Shown here piece by piece: positions 18,601 to 26,490 of a stretch of 64,000 nt of DNA. This DNA is from Echinicola strongylocentroti (GTDB taxonomy: Bacteria; Bacteroidota; Bacteroidia; Cytophagales; Cyclobacteriaceae). The notes under the pieces were generated by a model that was not told the origin of the DNA, ran no database searches, and saw only the letters and a program-made list of their open reading frames with translations. The first letter of the stretch is position 1. Every line of letters begins with the position of its first letter. A program made the translations under genes and the position numbers. Location: contig NZ_CP030041.1 in assembly GCF_003260975.1 (NCBI RefSeq), forward strand, positions 3,971,501 through 4,035,500, in the 5' to 3' direction.

Positions 18601-18838
18601 AAATGCTCCTGAGCTCCGGATGCCTACGGGATTTGATCCAAGGCAAGTGCCAGGAGTTTACGCGGGGGTGTCCAATTGTGAAGTTGACTTTGATTTATGG
18701 ATTTATAACCGATGGGGGGAGTTGGTGTATTTTGGGGATACAGGTTGGGATGGTACGGTGAATGGGGAAAGAGCACCTGTGGGCTCTTATGCCTATACAT
18801 TGAGGTACTATATGCCCTTGAGGGGACAGATCATGTAA
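15614..18838 (+). CDS. Large surface protein with IgGFc-binding-like, PKD and SprB repeats; frameshifted T9SS tail
   Basis: A 1074-residue exported protein. A signal-like segment ending YSASGQ lies at residues 66-86, which is unusually far in; residues 1-62 hold a separate hydrophobic stretch, so the start is uncertain. From about 88 (LGKEFWVGFMEN) comes an IgGFc-binding-like domain, then a PKD domain near 535-580 (YIVWDFGDGTELQYG), PKD/Ig-like repeats, SprB-type repeats from about 770 (VTCFGESSGKIELEILGG), and a CHU_C/type-B sorting domain with IYNRWGELVYFGDTGWDG. The tail stops early at RGQIM. One more G in the GGGG run at 18822-18825 would restore an ending ...DKKGAFMLVR, stopping at 18873. 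A gliding/adhesion surface role is inferred. Confidence 0.8.
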   Translation: MKKLLPFDCYYYSFIFQLIARVSLAQGLRGLSSVFLIFKSKNQFETFSNKDKRPDRPEGNRPTSQLISALVLFGLFFTLAYSASGQNSTLGKEFWVGFMENDFTEAAVLVITADEEASGAIAYLGQTAHFDLQKGEQYVLKIKPYEANVIHYTSEEIENKGVYITSSGRVAVHAFNEQRYSADGTVVLPVKTLGKEYFVTSYYEEGYGPGTLLLVAVEDDTKVEITTPVNTFNGKQANTPFSITLDRGQSYQIKGFGDLTGAYVKVLGDEVGACGKIAVFGGNLCTTIGDCPACDHLFQQTYPISTWGTSYIHVGLKGRTSGELVRVLASEDGTKVIVAGENKGEIGRGESMTFDLEPDQSCKIETSKPSSVTVFSKGAFCNSMEDEELYHNGDPFMITYSPSDQFLKDLVFNSMKLPVIENHYVNIVVKSGTQGQTKLDGNSISGEFSPLSGDGDFQIARVRVAEGAHHLENPEGFAAYAYGFGRTESYGYAAGAALDNLNLDFSSSYEFDVIGEKVPCLNQEGAWQADISDPLYNYIVWDFGDGTELQYGHEVTHTFSEPGKYIVSVTASKSPNSCNDIEEASLEVVVLESKATLDGEANVCPDVKEIMYRLTDKEHIAQGEFEAIGGEIVENYGDSVLVKWGQEDPNAKLVFMPFSDNGCPGEQIELEIIVDQGLRAFQPIGPEVVCFDLNFSQVYSADPIIPGRTYEWEVMEGIISSGQGTGQVEVLWDKSGIEGAIGYKVFSDSNKVCSGNSPIVKVKVTDELASSHVTNVTCFGESSGKIELEILGGTPPYRYEWQHDLSLNRAVADNLPVGTYSVTITDNLGCSQLVKGVEVEEPTLLEIDELEASPTTCLGREDGMVRISIKGGVSPYRLSHNGLRDFEEEIALYDLAKGSYSIEVFDQNGCVVTVDFEITSPPFIEADVRLVKPACPGEQNGALVVDTEGIIGAQNFHWLNNGQTTALAMDLEKGVYEVEFRDVYNCIYVGKGEVEENAPELRMPTGFDPRQVPGVYAGVSNCEVDFDLWIYNRWGELVYFGDTGWDGTVNGERAPVGSYAYTLRYYMPLRGQIM

Positions 18839-18879
18839 TCGATAAAAAGGGTGCTTTTATGCTCGTCCGCTAAGCTTTG

Positions 18880-19269
18880 TCACTTTTGATAATCCTCCGG
18901 TGATTTTGGGTTGGGGAAATTATCGCTTTCGTCTTCATCGGGACGTTTGTGTAGGCATTGAAAATCCTTTTCGATAAGAAGGATGTTTTCATGCGTCTTC
19001 CCTTGATGTTGGACATGTCTGATGCTGATCTCGTCTGTGGAGGCCCAGTCAAGAGCCAGTTCCTCAGGGAGTATGACTTTTAAGTGACCATCTTCAAAAA
19101 ATGCTTCAACATCATCTGTCGAAGCGTCCAGTATCAGACTGTATTGCATGCCCATTTCAGAACTGCCCAGATAGAGGTGCTCGGTAACTGAATTGCCAGA
19201 TGCGACTTCCTGTACTTCAGATTGGCTAAGCCGTAATCGAATGGAATTGTTATTGATGCGCAGTTTCAT
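18880..19269 (-). CDS. DUF7009-like small protein of the nitrate cluster
   Basis: A 129-residue soluble protein starting MKLRINNNSIRLRLSQSEV, with a conserved-looking C-terminal stretch CLHKRPDEDESDNFPNP near residue 106. I associate this pattern with DUF7009, a small Bacteroidota family without known function; the family call is from memory of its pattern. The Cys-x-His and acidic cluster could bind a metal. It is the last gene of the minus-strand nitrate operon, 9 bp after the rubredoxin-fusion gene, which implies a role in nitrate assimilation or in maturation of its enzymes. Confidence 0.65.
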   Translation of the reverse strand: MKLRINNNSIRLRLSQSEVQEVASGNSVTEHLYLGSSEMGMQYSLILDASTDDVEAFFEDGHLKVILPEELALDWASTDEISIRHVQHQGKTHENILLIEKDFQCLHKRPDEDESDNFPNPKSPEDYQK

Positions 19270-19278
19270 AAACCAGTT

Positions 19279-20712
19279 TTAGTTATGGATAAGTTTGAAC
19301 GCCGACTTTGGGCTTTCGCAGACCGAACAACAATAGCTGCTTGGGAGTTTCAAGAAAGAAGTACCGGCTGGCACTTCTGCTTCTTCGTCACCATATTTTT
19401 CGTCATAAATGGTCAGGCAATTGGAGCACTGGTACTTTCTGTGTGGACGTTGGGATTTTTCTTTTTCCACTTCCCCGCTTTCTTCTTGGCTTTTTTGTGC
19501 TTCCAGCTGATCATAATATTTATAGCTGAGCTCGATCAGTAGCGGCGGAATGGTATCCAAGGGTACCTTTTTGGCATAATAGAAATATTCCGAGAGATTG
19601 GGGTTAAAATCCTTGGAGTACTGGATGTTAAAGGTGTCTGGTTCGGATTCCTTTTCTTTTTTGGCTTTTTCGATCGCCACGGAAGTGAATAAGGCCATGT
19701 GCTTGGTCTTGACCGAAAAGCTCAGCCCGTAAGTGCTGATGTCCTGCTTGTCCAGTGCCCTGACCAGGTAATTTTTAATGTCCAAAGCTTCTTCATCAAG
19801 AACAGGAAGATGCCAGTTGAGCTCTAGGGAACTGTGCCGGATATTGATACCAAACTTGCCCAATAATTTTTCCCAGCTCAATCGGTCTTTTTCAGCAATC
19901 CCCCTGACAATGATCGATTTCCAGGGTGTAAGTGAGATTTTTCCTATGTTGGTATCAATGCACAGCTGACAAAGTGCCTTGAGGAAGTTGATGGTGAACT
20001 TGTTGTTTCGCCAGTAGAGCCCCAGCCAGTATTTTCCACCTACGATACGGTTCATTCCTTCATAGTAAGGGGAAGTGGCTTCCGGGTAGTCTAGTTCTTG
20101 CTCAACAGGGCTGGTGTTGGGGGCGGTGATGCTTTTGGCTTTTTCATAGATTTCCGGATATTTCAATCCACTTTTTACAGGGTTGATTTCTTCGATGACC
20201 TTGGCCATTCGTGCGAGATCGTATCCGTAGATAAGGTCGGGCGCACACCACGGCTTGGCATCGATTTCCGAAAACCTAAGGTACAAGTACCAATAATTGT
20301 CAAAAGAAGAAGCAACAAAGTTGATATTACCAGTAAATAACGGCACTAAACTCTGTACGGGATCAGTGATATTGATCTTTAACTTGGGCAGGTAGTCAAA
20401 GGTGTCCAAGATGTAGTGGTAAGTATGGGAAGCCAGCCAGTGGGTGGTAGGCATCACATCCAAGGCTGTATAAGACGTCACGATGTTATGGAATTCTTCT
20501 CCATCGGTATCGTAAGCCGTATTAATGGCATTGAAGGTTTCTTCCAATGTCTTCAGGTTTTTGTCCTTTACGGGAAAAAGAAGGTCCTGCCTGGAGCCCA
20601 AGTGGATATAGTTGGTGCCAAGTTCATTGGCCGTGTTGATGGTCTTCAGGAAATCACCAGGTGAGATAATGCCACCTTTTACAAATACCCTTACTAAGTC
20701 CGCTTTTTGCAT
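19279..20712 (-). CDS. Rubredoxin fused to a nitrite/sulfite-reductase-like scaffold
   Basis: A 477-residue protein. Residues 1-80 (MQKADLVRVFVKGGIISPG ... YIHLGSRQDLLFPV) and about 245-300 (GKISLTPWKSIIVRGI) resemble the two ferredoxin-like half domains of nitrite/sulfite reductases. The four cysteines that hold siroheme and [4Fe-4S] in that family are missing: the only Cys before residue 420 are in PWCAPD and ALCQLC. The C-terminus (from about 426) is a rubredoxin with CSNC and CSVC iron ligands, YDEKYGD and SPKSAF. It lies between the nitrate reductase and the DUF7009-like gene, so an electron-transfer role to or from the reductase is the best inference. Confidence 0.78.
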   Translation of the reverse strand: MQKADLVRVFVKGGIISPGDFLKTINTANELGTNYIHLGSRQDLLFPVKDKNLKTLEETFNAINTAYDTDGEEFHNIVTSYTALDVMPTTHWLASHTYHYILDTFDYLPKLKINITDPVQSLVPLFTGNINFVASSFDNYWYLYLRFSEIDAKPWCAPDLIYGYDLARMAKVIEEINPVKSGLKYPEIYEKAKSITAPNTSPVEQELDYPEATSPYYEGMNRIVGGKYWLGLYWRNNKFTINFLKALCQLCIDTNIGKISLTPWKSIIVRGIAEKDRLSWEKLLGKFGINIRHSSLELNWHLPVLDEEALDIKNYLVRALDKQDISTYGLSFSVKTKHMALFTSVAIEKAKKEKESEPDTFNIQYSKDFNPNLSEYFYYAKKVPLDTIPPLLIELSYKYYDQLEAQKSQEESGEVEKEKSQRPHRKYQCSNCLTIYDEKYGDEEAEVPAGTSFLKLPSSYCCSVCESPKSAFKLIHN

Positions 20713-20912
20713 TTTCTGATTACTTTATGCTATTGTAAAGTTAAGGTTTTAAAAGGAAAGATCGTCCCTATGGCGTCTAGCATTTACCTGATATAGGGAG
20801 ATAGAGCACATTGGGAGATTGGTTTTAAGTATGGGCAGAAGTGGACATGATGAACAATAGTGGTTGTTTTTCAAAGGTTCCACATAGTCCGTTCATCATG
20901 CCAATTGCCTGC

Positions 20913-23900
20913 TTATGCCTTGACCAGTGTCGGTAGTGCTGATTCCAGGATACTCTTTACTTCTGGTTTGCAACTTCCACAGCCCAGGCCTGCGCCAGTC
21001 TGCTGACAAAGCTGCCTGAATTCATGGCAGCCACCTTGAATGGCTTTGGAGATATTGCCCGTGCCCACATTGCCACAGGAGCAGACCATTTCTCCGATCA
21101 TTTCCTCTTTATTGGAGTTGCCCCTGAGTAGTTCTTGTCGTTTTTTGGATAATTCCGTCCTTTCTTCGATGAGGCTCTTGAATTCCGCAAACTCGGATTT
21201 GTCTCCCATCAGAATGGCGCCCACCAATCGGTCCTGGTGGACGATGCATTTTTTATAATACGTCTGAGCGGTATCGATCAAGAGGATTTCTTCATACCCT
21301 TCGCCATTGGCAGGGACTTCAGGGATCCCTATGGAGCAAAGGTCCAGGTCGGCAAATTTCAGGATGTTCATCGGAATGGATCCTTTGTACAGGCTGAGGA
21401 GATCACCCGTGATGAAGCGTGCCGCAATATCGGCCTGCATTTCCGCCGCAGCAGTGATACCGTTCAGCTTGCCCTTGTGTTCGGCGATTTCGCCCATGGC
21501 AAAGATGGAAGGATCGCTGGTCTGCAGGTAGTCGTTGACCTTAATGCCCCGGCCACAGCTTAGCCCGACAGATTTGGCCAGCTCCATATTTGGCCTGGTA
21601 CCGATAGCCAGTACCACAGCGTTGCAATGGATCTCCTGGCCACTTTTAAGGCGGACATTGACTTCCTTACTGCCTTCATGACTGTCCAAGTGTGCGATTT
21701 GGTTGTTCATATAGAGCTTGACGCCCATTTCTTCTATTCGCTCACGCAATAATGAACTGGCCATGGGGTCCAGCTGTCGCTCCATCAATCGGGATCCAAG
21801 CTGGACAATGGTCACACCGACATTGATTTCCCGAAGGGCTGCCGCCAATTCCAGCCCGAGTAGGCCTCCTCCGGCGATCAGTACATCACCTTCATAATTG
21901 AGGTATTCCTTGAGCTTGTCCGCATCATGACGGCTTCTCATGGTGAAGGTGCCCGGCAAATGCATCGGCATATCCGGTGGGATAAATGCCCTGCTGCCCG
22001 TCGCCAAGATCAACGTGTCGTAATGATGGACTCGTCCTTTTTCGTCTGTGACGGTTTTATTGGACCGGTCAATGGACTCAATGCCGTTTTCCACGTATAG
22101 TTGGATGTTCAGCTTTTCCATTTCCGATAGGGACTTGAACTTTAGCAAGTCTTCCCAAGCCTTGTGCCGGTTGACATAGTCGGGAAGCAGTACACGGTTA
22201 TAGAAGGGGTACTTTTCCTTAGAAAATACGTGGATGTCATCTCCTTCATTAAATTCCCGGTACGTGTTGATAAAACGGTATGCCGCTGCTCCAGCGCCAA
22301 CGATGACGATTTTTTGTCTTGGTTTGACATACTTGGCCACCTGAACAGTAGAAAACTTAAAGTCCGGCTGCTTCGATACCGGGTCAATGCCGTTTCCGGT
22401 CAGGTTGTTGGTGCGTGAAAAGTCATTTTGCAGGATTTTGCCCCAGTGCATCGGAAGGAATACGACACCTTTTTTGATCTTGTCCGTCACCTGTGCATGG
22501 ACGCGTACTTCACCACGCTTACCGGAGATCAGCACCGTTTCGCCATCTTTGATGTTTCTGGAGACGGCATCTTCGGGGTGTATTTCGAGAAATGGACTGG
22601 GGATATGCTTGTTCAGCTTGGCCACTTTGCCAGTACGGGTCATGGTGTGCCATTGGTCGCGGATCCGGCCTGTGGTGAGGACCAATGGGTAATCGTCAGA
22701 TGGGAGTTCTGTTTTGTTTTTTGGGCCGTTTGCAAGGATTTGAGCCCGGCCATTTGGAGTATAGAATTTTTTATCGGTAAAGAGTCGGACAGTTCCACCT
22801 TTTGTTTTATCAGTAAAAGGCCACTGGACGGTTCCGTTGGCTTTTAGGTAATCATAGTCCAAGCCAGAAATATCGATGTTGGTGCCTTTGGTCAGCTGGC
22901 AGTATTCTGCATAGACCTCCGCCATATTGGCAAAATCAAAGCCGCTATAATTCATTTTTTTGGCAAAGCGCAACAGGATTTCTGCGTCCGGCAATGCTTC
23001 TCCAGGAGCATCGGTAAACTTGTTGAGGTAACTGATGCGACGCTCAGAATTGGTCATGGTACCCTCTTTTTCGCCCCAGCCTGCAGCTGGAAGGACCAGG
23101 TCCGCATGTGGGATGGCCTCTGCTTTGGCAGAAATGTCCTGAACCACCACAAATTTTGCTTTTTTCATGGCTGCTTCTACACGGCGGGCGTCTGGCATGC
23201 TGACCAAAGGGTTGGTACAGATGATCCAGAGTGCCTTGATAGAGCCGTCTTCCAGTCCTTCAAAGATCTGGGTGGCTGTTTTTCCTGGTTGGTCGGGAAG
23301 GTGGTCCACTCCCCAGAAGTCAGCGACTTCCTGTCGGTGATCAGGATTGAGCAGGTTGCGGTGCGAGGCCAATAAGGTGGCCATTCCGCCTACTTCGCGG
23401 CCGCCCATAGCGTTGGGTTGGCCGGTAAGGCTAAAGGGACCCGAACCAGGCTTGCCTATGTGTCCTGTAATGAGGTTCAGGTCGATAAGTGCGAGGTTTT
23501 TATTGACTCCTTCTGCGCTTTGGTTGAGTCCCATGGCCCAGAGTGACAGGAATCCCTTGGCATCGCCTATGTAGGATGCTGCTAGCTTGATGTCCTCTAC
23601 AGGGACTCCACAGGTAGCTGCGGCTGCTGCCAAGGAAGTTTCCATTACCAGTTCTTTATAGGCTTCGAAGCCGTCTGAATGGTTTTGGATAAAATCCATG
23701 TCAATGTCCCCGTTTTCGATCAAGCAACGGCCAATGGCCAAGTACAGGGTTTCGTCAGTGCCTGGATTTAGCTGCAGGTGAAGGTCTGCCAGTGAGCAGC
23801 TCTGCGTCACCCGTGGATCCACGACGATGATTTTAGTGTCGGGATTTTCTTCTTTGTGCTGTTCTACCCTTCTCCAGAGAATGGGGTGGCACCAAGCGGG

Positions 23901-24434
23901 GTTGGCGCCAGCCACCAAGAAGCAATCTGCTAATTCGATGTCTTCATAGGCAATGGGCACACTGTCCTCCCCCAATGTTTTGATATATCCCATCACTGCC
24001 GAGCTCATGCAAAGCCGGGAGTTGGTGTCGATATTATTGGTCTTTAGGTAGCCTTTGGTGAGCTTATTGACCAAGTAGTATTCTTCCGTAAGACACTGGC
24101 CGGAGACGTAGAAAGCTACAGAATCCGGTCCGTGTTTGTTGATAAGTGACTTGAAAACGGCAGCCGCACGATCAAGGCCCGTATCCCAGTCCACTCTTTC
24201 AAGTGGATGGGATTTGCCCCAGCGCATTTGTGGATACTGCAGTCGGTCAGATTTGTCTTCGACCACGTAATGCAGGTTCATGCCCTTAGAGCATAGCATG
24301 CCGCGGTTTACGGGGTGGTTGGGATCGCCTTCTACGGTGGTCCTTCCTTTATTGTCCTTGTTGACAATGATCCCGCAACCTACTCCGCAGTAAGAACAAG
24401 TACTTTTATAGCTTTCAGGTTTGGCCGTTGACAT
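20913..24434 (-). CDS. Assimilatory nitrate reductase fused to a NirB-like flavoprotein and BFD domain
   Basis: A 1173-residue cytoplasmic enzyme. Residues 1-690 are a molybdopterin oxidoreductase of the NasA/NarB type: a [4Fe-4S] motif with Cys 13, 16 and 20 (CSYCGVGC) and a fourth in GMLCSKG near 48, then GANPAWCHP near 172 and the C-terminal molybdopterin-binding beta-barrel (TTGRIRDQWHTMTRTG near 590). About 705-1090 is an FAD/NAD(P)H pyridine-nucleotide oxidoreductase like the front of NirB (IVIVGAGAAAYRF; GGGLLGLELAAAL near 857). A BFD-like [2Fe-2S] domain follows at about 1112-1165 (VCSCGN, CGSC). The fusion can carry electrons from NAD(P)H to nitrate in one chain. It sits 18 bp after the transporter gene. 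Confidence 0.92.
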   Translation of the reverse strand: MSTAKPESYKSTCSYCGVGCGIIVNKDNKGRTTVEGDPNHPVNRGMLCSKGMNLHYVVEDKSDRLQYPQMRWGKSHPLERVDWDTGLDRAAAVFKSLINKHGPDSVAFYVSGQCLTEEYYLVNKLTKGYLKTNNIDTNSRLCMSSAVMGYIKTLGEDSVPIAYEDIELADCFLVAGANPAWCHPILWRRVEQHKEENPDTKIIVVDPRVTQSCSLADLHLQLNPGTDETLYLAIGRCLIENGDIDMDFIQNHSDGFEAYKELVMETSLAAAAATCGVPVEDIKLAASYIGDAKGFLSLWAMGLNQSAEGVNKNLALIDLNLITGHIGKPGSGPFSLTGQPNAMGGREVGGMATLLASHRNLLNPDHRQEVADFWGVDHLPDQPGKTATQIFEGLEDGSIKALWIICTNPLVSMPDARRVEAAMKKAKFVVVQDISAKAEAIPHADLVLPAAGWGEKEGTMTNSERRISYLNKFTDAPGEALPDAEILLRFAKKMNYSGFDFANMAEVYAEYCQLTKGTNIDISGLDYDYLKANGTVQWPFTDKTKGGTVRLFTDKKFYTPNGRAQILANGPKNKTELPSDDYPLVLTTGRIRDQWHTMTRTGKVAKLNKHIPSPFLEIHPEDAVSRNIKDGETVLISGKRGEVRVHAQVTDKIKKGVVFLPMHWGKILQNDFSRTNNLTGNGIDPVSKQPDFKFSTVQVAKYVKPRQKIVIVGAGAAAYRFINTYREFNEGDDIHVFSKEKYPFYNRVLLPDYVNRHKAWEDLLKFKSLSEMEKLNIQLYVENGIESIDRSNKTVTDEKGRVHHYDTLILATGSRAFIPPDMPMHLPGTFTMRSRHDADKLKEYLNYEGDVLIAGGGLLGLELAAALREINVGVTIVQLGSRLMERQLDPMASSLLRERIEEMGVKLYMNNQIAHLDSHEGSKEVNVRLKSGQEIHCNAVVLAIGTRPNMELAKSVGLSCGRGIKVNDYLQTSDPSIFAMGEIAEHKGKLNGITAAAEMQADIAARFITGDLLSLYKGSIPMNILKFADLDLCSIGIPEVPANGEGYEEILLIDTAQTYYKKCIVHQDRLVGAILMGDKSEFAEFKSLIEERTELSKKRQELLRGNSNKEEMIGEMVCSCGNVGTGNISKAIQGGCHEFRQLCQQTGAGLGCGSCKPEVKSILESALPTLVKA

Positions 24435-24452
24435 GGGGTAGAATGTTTAGCT

Positions 24453-25808
24453 TTAGCTTTTTACATATTCGGGCTGAAGATTTTTTTCAGATAAAGAAGC
24501 GTCCATCTCGGTTTTAGCTGCTTTTTCATCTTCAGAAGAAAATCTTACCAATAAGGATACTGCACTGATGGCCGTTACGGAGATCCCCAGGATGGTCAGG
24601 GCTTCTCCATACGAAATGCCCTCCATCTTAAACAGGAATCCGGCAAAAACAGCCCCGGCATTTCCGCCAGCACCTACGATACCAGAAATGGTTCCGATGG
24701 CTTTTTTATTGACAAATGGCACAACCGAGAAGGTGGCGCCTTCTGCCATCTGGACAAATAGGCTGAAAAGAATCATGGTGCCTATAGCAAGGGGCAATAC
24801 CGTCATCTGCGCAAAGAGCGTCAGTGCAAGTCCTTCCACCAAAAGTACGGCTCCAAGGAATGCTACACGGCCTTTAAGTCCCCACTTGATGCCGGCTTTG
24901 TCGCCGAACATACCGCCCACAGAGCGGGCAAATAAGTTCATTACACCAAAAAGACCAGCTATCAAACCTGCCGTTTTGAGGTCCAGTTTGAAGAAATCGT
25001 GGTAATATATGGCCGCCACGTTGTTAATGGTCAGCTCAATGCCGAAGCAGGCACCATAGATCAGGAACAAGGCCCAAACACGGTGATCAGAAATGGCTGC
25101 TTTGAATGCACCTTGTCCGTCTGCTTTTTTCTTTTTCTTATAATCGAGGTCTGCTTTGCTCAAATCACTGATATTCCCTTCTGGGAAGTCAGTAGTCCAT
25201 TTGTAATAAGCAATACCTGTGAAGATCATTGCAATCCCTGGTACCACCATCGCGTATCTCCAAGCTTGGGCGTCCAGGTATCCGAGCGATATAAAAAGAC
25301 CAAAGATCAATGGCATGACCATCTGGGTCACACCACCGCCCATATTTCCCCAACCTGCGGATGTAGCATTGGCAGTGCCCACGCAATTGGGTGCAAACAT
25401 CACGGATGTGTGGTACTGGGTGATGACAAAGGATGATCCTATCACCCCAATGGCCAATCTGAAAAGTAAAAAGGATTCATAACTGTTACTGAGTCCGATA
25501 AGCATCACTGGAATAGAGCCTAAGATCAAAAGGTAGGTGTAGGTGATTCTTGGCCCAATGCGGTCAACTAGCCAGCCGATCATAAGCCTGGCGATGACAG
25601 TGATCGATACCGAAGCGATGATGATGTTACCGATCTGTGACTTGGTCAGGTCCAGCTCATCACGTACTATGGTCATCAGTGGGGCTACACCGAACCAACC
25701 GAAAAAGCATAAAAAGAAGGCAAACCAAGAAAGGTGAAAGGCCCTCATTTGCGGAGTTTTAAAATCCAGCAATCTAATGGAAGTGGCTTTTTTTGCTGCT
25801 TGTTTCAT
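24453..25808 (-). CDS. NarK/NasA-type nitrate/nitrite transporter (MFS)
   Basis: A 451-residue major-facilitator protein with about 12 membrane segments. Features of the nitrate/nitrite porter family are visible: FHLSWFAFFLCFFGWFGVAP at the first helix, the loop motif RLMIGWLVDRIGPR near residue 74, and the nitrate-signature-like Gly-rich helices GWGNMGGGVTQ near 152 and GIVGAGGNAGAVFAG near 388. It imports nitrate across the inner membrane. It is the first gene of the minus-strand operon transporter-reductase-rubredoxin fusion-DUF7009, and is preceded by a long leader with hairpins and TACGTA boxes. Confidence 0.92.
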   Translation of the reverse strand: MKQAAKKATSIRLLDFKTPQMRAFHLSWFAFFLCFFGWFGVAPLMTIVRDELDLTKSQIGNIIIASVSITVIARLMIGWLVDRIGPRITYTYLLILGSIPVMLIGLSNSYESFLLFRLAIGVIGSSFVITQYHTSVMFAPNCVGTANATSAGWGNMGGGVTQMVMPLIFGLFISLGYLDAQAWRYAMVVPGIAMIFTGIAYYKWTTDFPEGNISDLSKADLDYKKKKKADGQGAFKAAISDHRVWALFLIYGACFGIELTINNVAAIYYHDFFKLDLKTAGLIAGLFGVMNLFARSVGGMFGDKAGIKWGLKGRVAFLGAVLLVEGLALTLFAQMTVLPLAIGTMILFSLFVQMAEGATFSVVPFVNKKAIGTISGIVGAGGNAGAVFAGFLFKMEGISYGEALTILGISVTAISAVSLLVRFSSEDEKAAKTEMDASLSEKNLQPEYVKS

Positions 25809-25868
25809 GATATTATTGGTTAATCGTTGGACATCTGGTTTGAATAGCTTTTTGAAGTAAGTTTAAAT

Positions 25869-26178
25869 GGAAACGGGAACCGGGCCGTTTGCTCGGAGTC
25901 CCGTTCCAAAGCAGAGAACTATTTATCTTTGAAAGACCGTAGATGGTCTAAAGGTGGTAGTAAACCAACCTTTGTTCTACTTAATAGCACTTCGGATGAA
26001 GTGTATGGTCGTCTTTATGGAAATCAGCATTTTTACGTAGTTATGGTTTGCTGAAAACTAAGTGGTTATTTGGGGCTAAAGTCCATGACTAATTCGCGCT
26101 ATGTAAGAACTAAAGCACATAGAAAGGTATTAATGCGTATTCCTTTTACTCACTGAAATACCTTATCTATGTGTTTAG
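25869..26178 (-). promoter_or_regulatory. Structured 5' leader of the nitrate operon
   Basis: Ahead of the transporter ATG at 25808 lie five inverted repeats: 25869-25907 (about 15 pairs, GGAAACGGGA against TCCCGTTCC plus CCGGGC/GCTCGG), 25934-25949 (AGACC/GGTCT, 6-nt loop), 25950-25973 (AAAGG/CCTTT plus GGT/ACC), 25987-26004 (CACTT/AAGTG, 6-nt loop) and 26110-26178 (22-nt arms, about 20 pairs, CTAAAGCACATAGA against TCTATGTGTTTAG). If transcription starts near the TACGTA boxes, all would be in the mRNA. None has a T run, so they look like leader structure and not plain terminators. What they sense is unknown. Confidence 0.5.
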
Positions 26179-26243
26179 CTGCTAGTGGATTAATGTTTTA
26201 ATGAACTACTAACAAGTGCTAAGGTAGGTAATAATTTTTAAAA

Positions 26244-26292
26244 TACGTATAAGTACGTAAAAATATTTACGTAAAAAATTAATATTTACGTA
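26244..26292. promoter_or_regulatory. Four TACGTA boxes upstream of the nitrate operon
   Basis: Perfect TACGTA hexamers start at 26244, 26254, 26268 and 26287, in AT-rich DNA; a fifth single copy is at 26034. The first two are spaced 10 bp exactly as in the nirB/cobA region (3797 and 3807). They probably form an operator for a dimeric regulator that serves both clusters. A strand is not assigned because the box is palindromic. Confidence 0.55.
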
Positions 26293-26316
26293 ATTTGACT
26301 GATTATTAGTTGTTTT

Positions 26317-26490
26317 TCAAACCGTGAAATATGTATATCCGCAATGATACCAGTAATCACAGGGGTATGAAATAGGTCCTCACAGAAACCACGGAAATCT
26401 CAGAATAGCGTTGTTTCATTCTGGGTTTTCTGTGCGTTCAGCGAGAAATAAAAACTACTGGCAAGAAAGCGTATAATCAAACCGTGAAAT
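26317..26490 (+). repeat. Mobile repeat family 1, copy B with 14-bp flanking direct repeats
   Basis: The element core (26331-26476) runs from ATGTATATCCGCAATGAT to AAAGCGTATAA. It is bounded by identical 14-bp repeats TCAAACCGTGAAAT at 26317-26330 and 26477-26490, which look like a target-site duplication. It lies between the divergent nitrate operon and the DUF2461 gene, with its GCGTATAATC end toward the latter. Around it, 26491-26658 holds no other feature. Confidence 0.82.

Noticed and set aside
25934..26004. ANTAR/NasR target made of two hexaloop hairpins
   Set aside because: The two loops have six bases but do not have A at position 1 together with G at position 4; kept only as a structured leader.
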